This document shows positions 63,022 through 64,000 of a stretch of DNA of 64,000 nt, one piece after another; the stretch's first letter is position 1; each line of letters starts with the position of its first letter. Under the pieces are notes generated by a model. That model was not told the DNA's origin, ran no database searches, and saw only the letters and a list, made by a program, of their open reading frames with translations. Source of the DNA: Sphingomicrobium nitratireducens (GTDB taxonomy: Bacteria; Pseudomonadota; Alphaproteobacteria; Sphingomonadales; Sphingomonadaceae); the NCBI RefSeq assembly GCF_026157035.1, contig NZ_JANJZA010000001.1, positions 351,001-415,000 of the forward strand, written 5' to 3'. A program made the translations under genes and the position numbers.

Positions 63022-63839
63022 TCCCTGAGAAGCTCGTTGATGCCCGTCTTCGAGCGCGTGCGCTCGTCGACCGTCTTCACAATCACCGCGCAGGCGAGCG
63101 AGGGGCCGCCCTTGTCGCTCGGCAAGGTGCCGGGCACGACGACCGAATAGGCGGGCACGCGGCCGTACATGATCTTGCCGGTGGCGCGGTCGACGATCTT
63201 GGTCGAGGCGCCGAGGAACACGCCCATCGAGAGCACCGCGCCCTGTTCGACGACGACGCCTTCGGCGACTTCGGAGCGCGCGCCGATGAAGCAGTCGTCC
63301 TCGATGATGACCGGGCCGGCCTGGAGCGGTTCGAGCACGCCGCCGATGCCCGCGCCGCCCGAAATGTGGACGTTGCGGCCGATCTGCGCGCAGCTGCCGA
63401 CGGTCGCCCAGGTGTCGACCATCGTGCCCTCGCCGACATGGGCGCCGAGGTTGACGAAGCTCGGCATCAGCACCGCGCCGGGGGCGATATAGGCGCCGCG
63501 ACGCACGATCGCGCCGGGCACCGCGCGAAAGCCCGCGGCCTTGAACGCATCCTCGCCCCAGCCGAGGAACTTGCTCTCGACCTTGTCCCACCAGGGCGCG
63601 CCGCCGGGCCCGCCAGGGATCGCTTCCATCGGGTTCAAGCGGAAGGAGAGCAGCACTGCCTTCTTGAGCCACTGGTTGACCTGCCAGTCGCCGTCGACCT
63701 TCTCGGCGATGCGCGCTTCGCCCGAATCGAGGCGCAGGATGGCTGCCTCGACCGCCTCGCGCACCGCGCCCGAGGTCGACGCGTCGATGCTGTCGCGCGC
63801 GTCCCAGGCCTGTTCGATGGTCGTCTTGAGGTCGCTCAT
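63018..63839 (-). CDS. dapD: 2,3,4,5-tetrahydropyridine-2,6-dicarboxylate N-succinyltransferase DapD
   Basis: The 273-residue enzyme of lysine/diaminopimelate synthesis. It has the N-terminal helical domain ([32 protein letters not shown]) and a left-handed beta-helix of hexapeptide repeats ([76 protein letters not shown]). Its ATG overlaps the stop of the HAD gene. Confidence 0.95.
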   Translation of the reverse strand: MSDLKTTIEQAWDARDSIDASTSGAVREAVEAAILRLDSGEARIAEKVDGDWQVNQWLKKAVLLSFRLNPMEAIPGGPGGAPWWDKVESKFLGWGEDAFKAAGFRAVPGAIVRRGAYIAPGAVLMPSFVNLGAHVGEGTMVDTWATVGSCAQIGRNVHISGGAGIGGVLEPLQAGPVIIEDDCFIGARSEVAEGVVVEQGAVLSMGVFLGASTKIVDRATGKIMYGRVPAYSVVVPGTLPSDKGGPSLACAVIVKTVDERTRSKTGINELLRD

Positions 63840-64000
63840 TCGGTCTCTCCGTCGAGGATTTGGGTCAGCCAGTCGCCGACATGGGTGATGCGATGGTCGA
63901 CGATGGCTGGGTCGGGCGCGTGATGCGCCTGTTCGGAGCCGTTGTCGACCCAGATGGTCGTAAGGCCCAGCGCCTTGGCGGGTTTCAAATTCTTGGCCAT
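63836..64000 (-). CDS. HAD-family hydrolase (pyrimidine 5'-nucleotidase-like), C-terminal end only
   Basis: The last 54 codons of a gene entering from beyond the window: [41 protein letters not shown], ending DGETE. This matches the C-terminus of SDT1/PHM8-type pyrimidine 5'-nucleotidases, where D-x-x-x-N-L-x-P-A-x-x-x-G binds magnesium and the following part closes the fold. It overlaps dapD by four bases (ATGA). The first visible Met is internal. Confidence 0.7.
   Translation of the reverse strand: MAKNLKPAKALGLTTIWVDNGSEQAHHAPDPAIVDHRITHVGDWLTQILDGETE

Overview
The window is 64 kb of high-GC chromosomal DNA, densely coded on both strands, from an alphaproteobacterium that is almost certainly in the Sphingomonadales (Sphingomonas/Sphingomicrobium-like). 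Support comes from the helicase (SUV3-type)-S4 protein-FdxA order, the alphaproteobacterial Tad/Cpa pilus operon, TIGR02186 next to TauE/SafE, DUF985, DUF962 and DUF418 genes, and CtrA-type TTAACCAT boxes. No rRNA, tRNA, IS element, integrase or CRISPR array was recognised. The region is mostly core genome with a few accessory spots.

Left part (1-13.3 kb): the 5' end of an SLC13 permease (-); then a + run with a 50-residue membrane protein, an MTA/SAH nucleosidase-like protein, a periplasmic transglutaminase-like cysteine peptidase, an acyltransferase, a secreted peroxiredoxin, an S41 lipoprotein protease, a DUF985 cupin and a DUF962 protein. These are followed by a GMC oxidoreductase (-), an unknown protein (-), a tandem SpoIIAA-like protein with an FNR-type box (+), and a visibly lower-GC stand-alone gene (-) joining a PUA/EVE-like half to a GIY-YIG-like half. 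The thiC operon (-) is preceded by a TPP riboswitch and a small membrane protein.

Middle (13.4-29.2 kb): a trimeric autotransporter adhesin with 108-bp repeats, an EF-hand protein, MipA/OmpV, the helicase-S4-fdxA operon, a divergent M23 peptidase, a HerA-like ATPase, TIGR02186/TauE, an NfrB-like glycosyltransferase whose NfrA-C-like partner is cut by an in-frame stop, and a DUF2569 protein.

29.5-43.2 kb: a complete Tad (Flp) pilus locus on the + strand (flp, cpaB, cpaC, small lipoprotein, tadG, two tadE, cpaE, cpaF, tadB, tadC, a TPR lipoprotein, tadD, cpaA, a small secreted protein), nearly every gene overlapping the next by a few bases. Flp is the subunit, CpaA the peptidase, CpaB/CpaC the outer-membrane channel, CpaE/CpaF/TadB/TadC the inner-membrane motor and platform.

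43.2-64 kb: rlmN, DUF418, a CFA synthase, a surface-glycan group (GtrA, GtrB-like glycosyltransferase, a methyltransferase and two large multi-pass membrane proteins), a second EF-hand protein, marC, the overlapping yggT-folD-secreted protein set, egtB-egtD for ergothioneine, a cobalamin adenosyltransferase with a twin-TM protein and GluQ-RS, an HNH protein, a degenerate receiver protein, galU, a TlpA-like lipoprotein, dapD and the end of a HAD hydrolase. Recurrent oddities are two probable CTG start codons and four convergent gene pairs that share the same CTAG as both stop codons.
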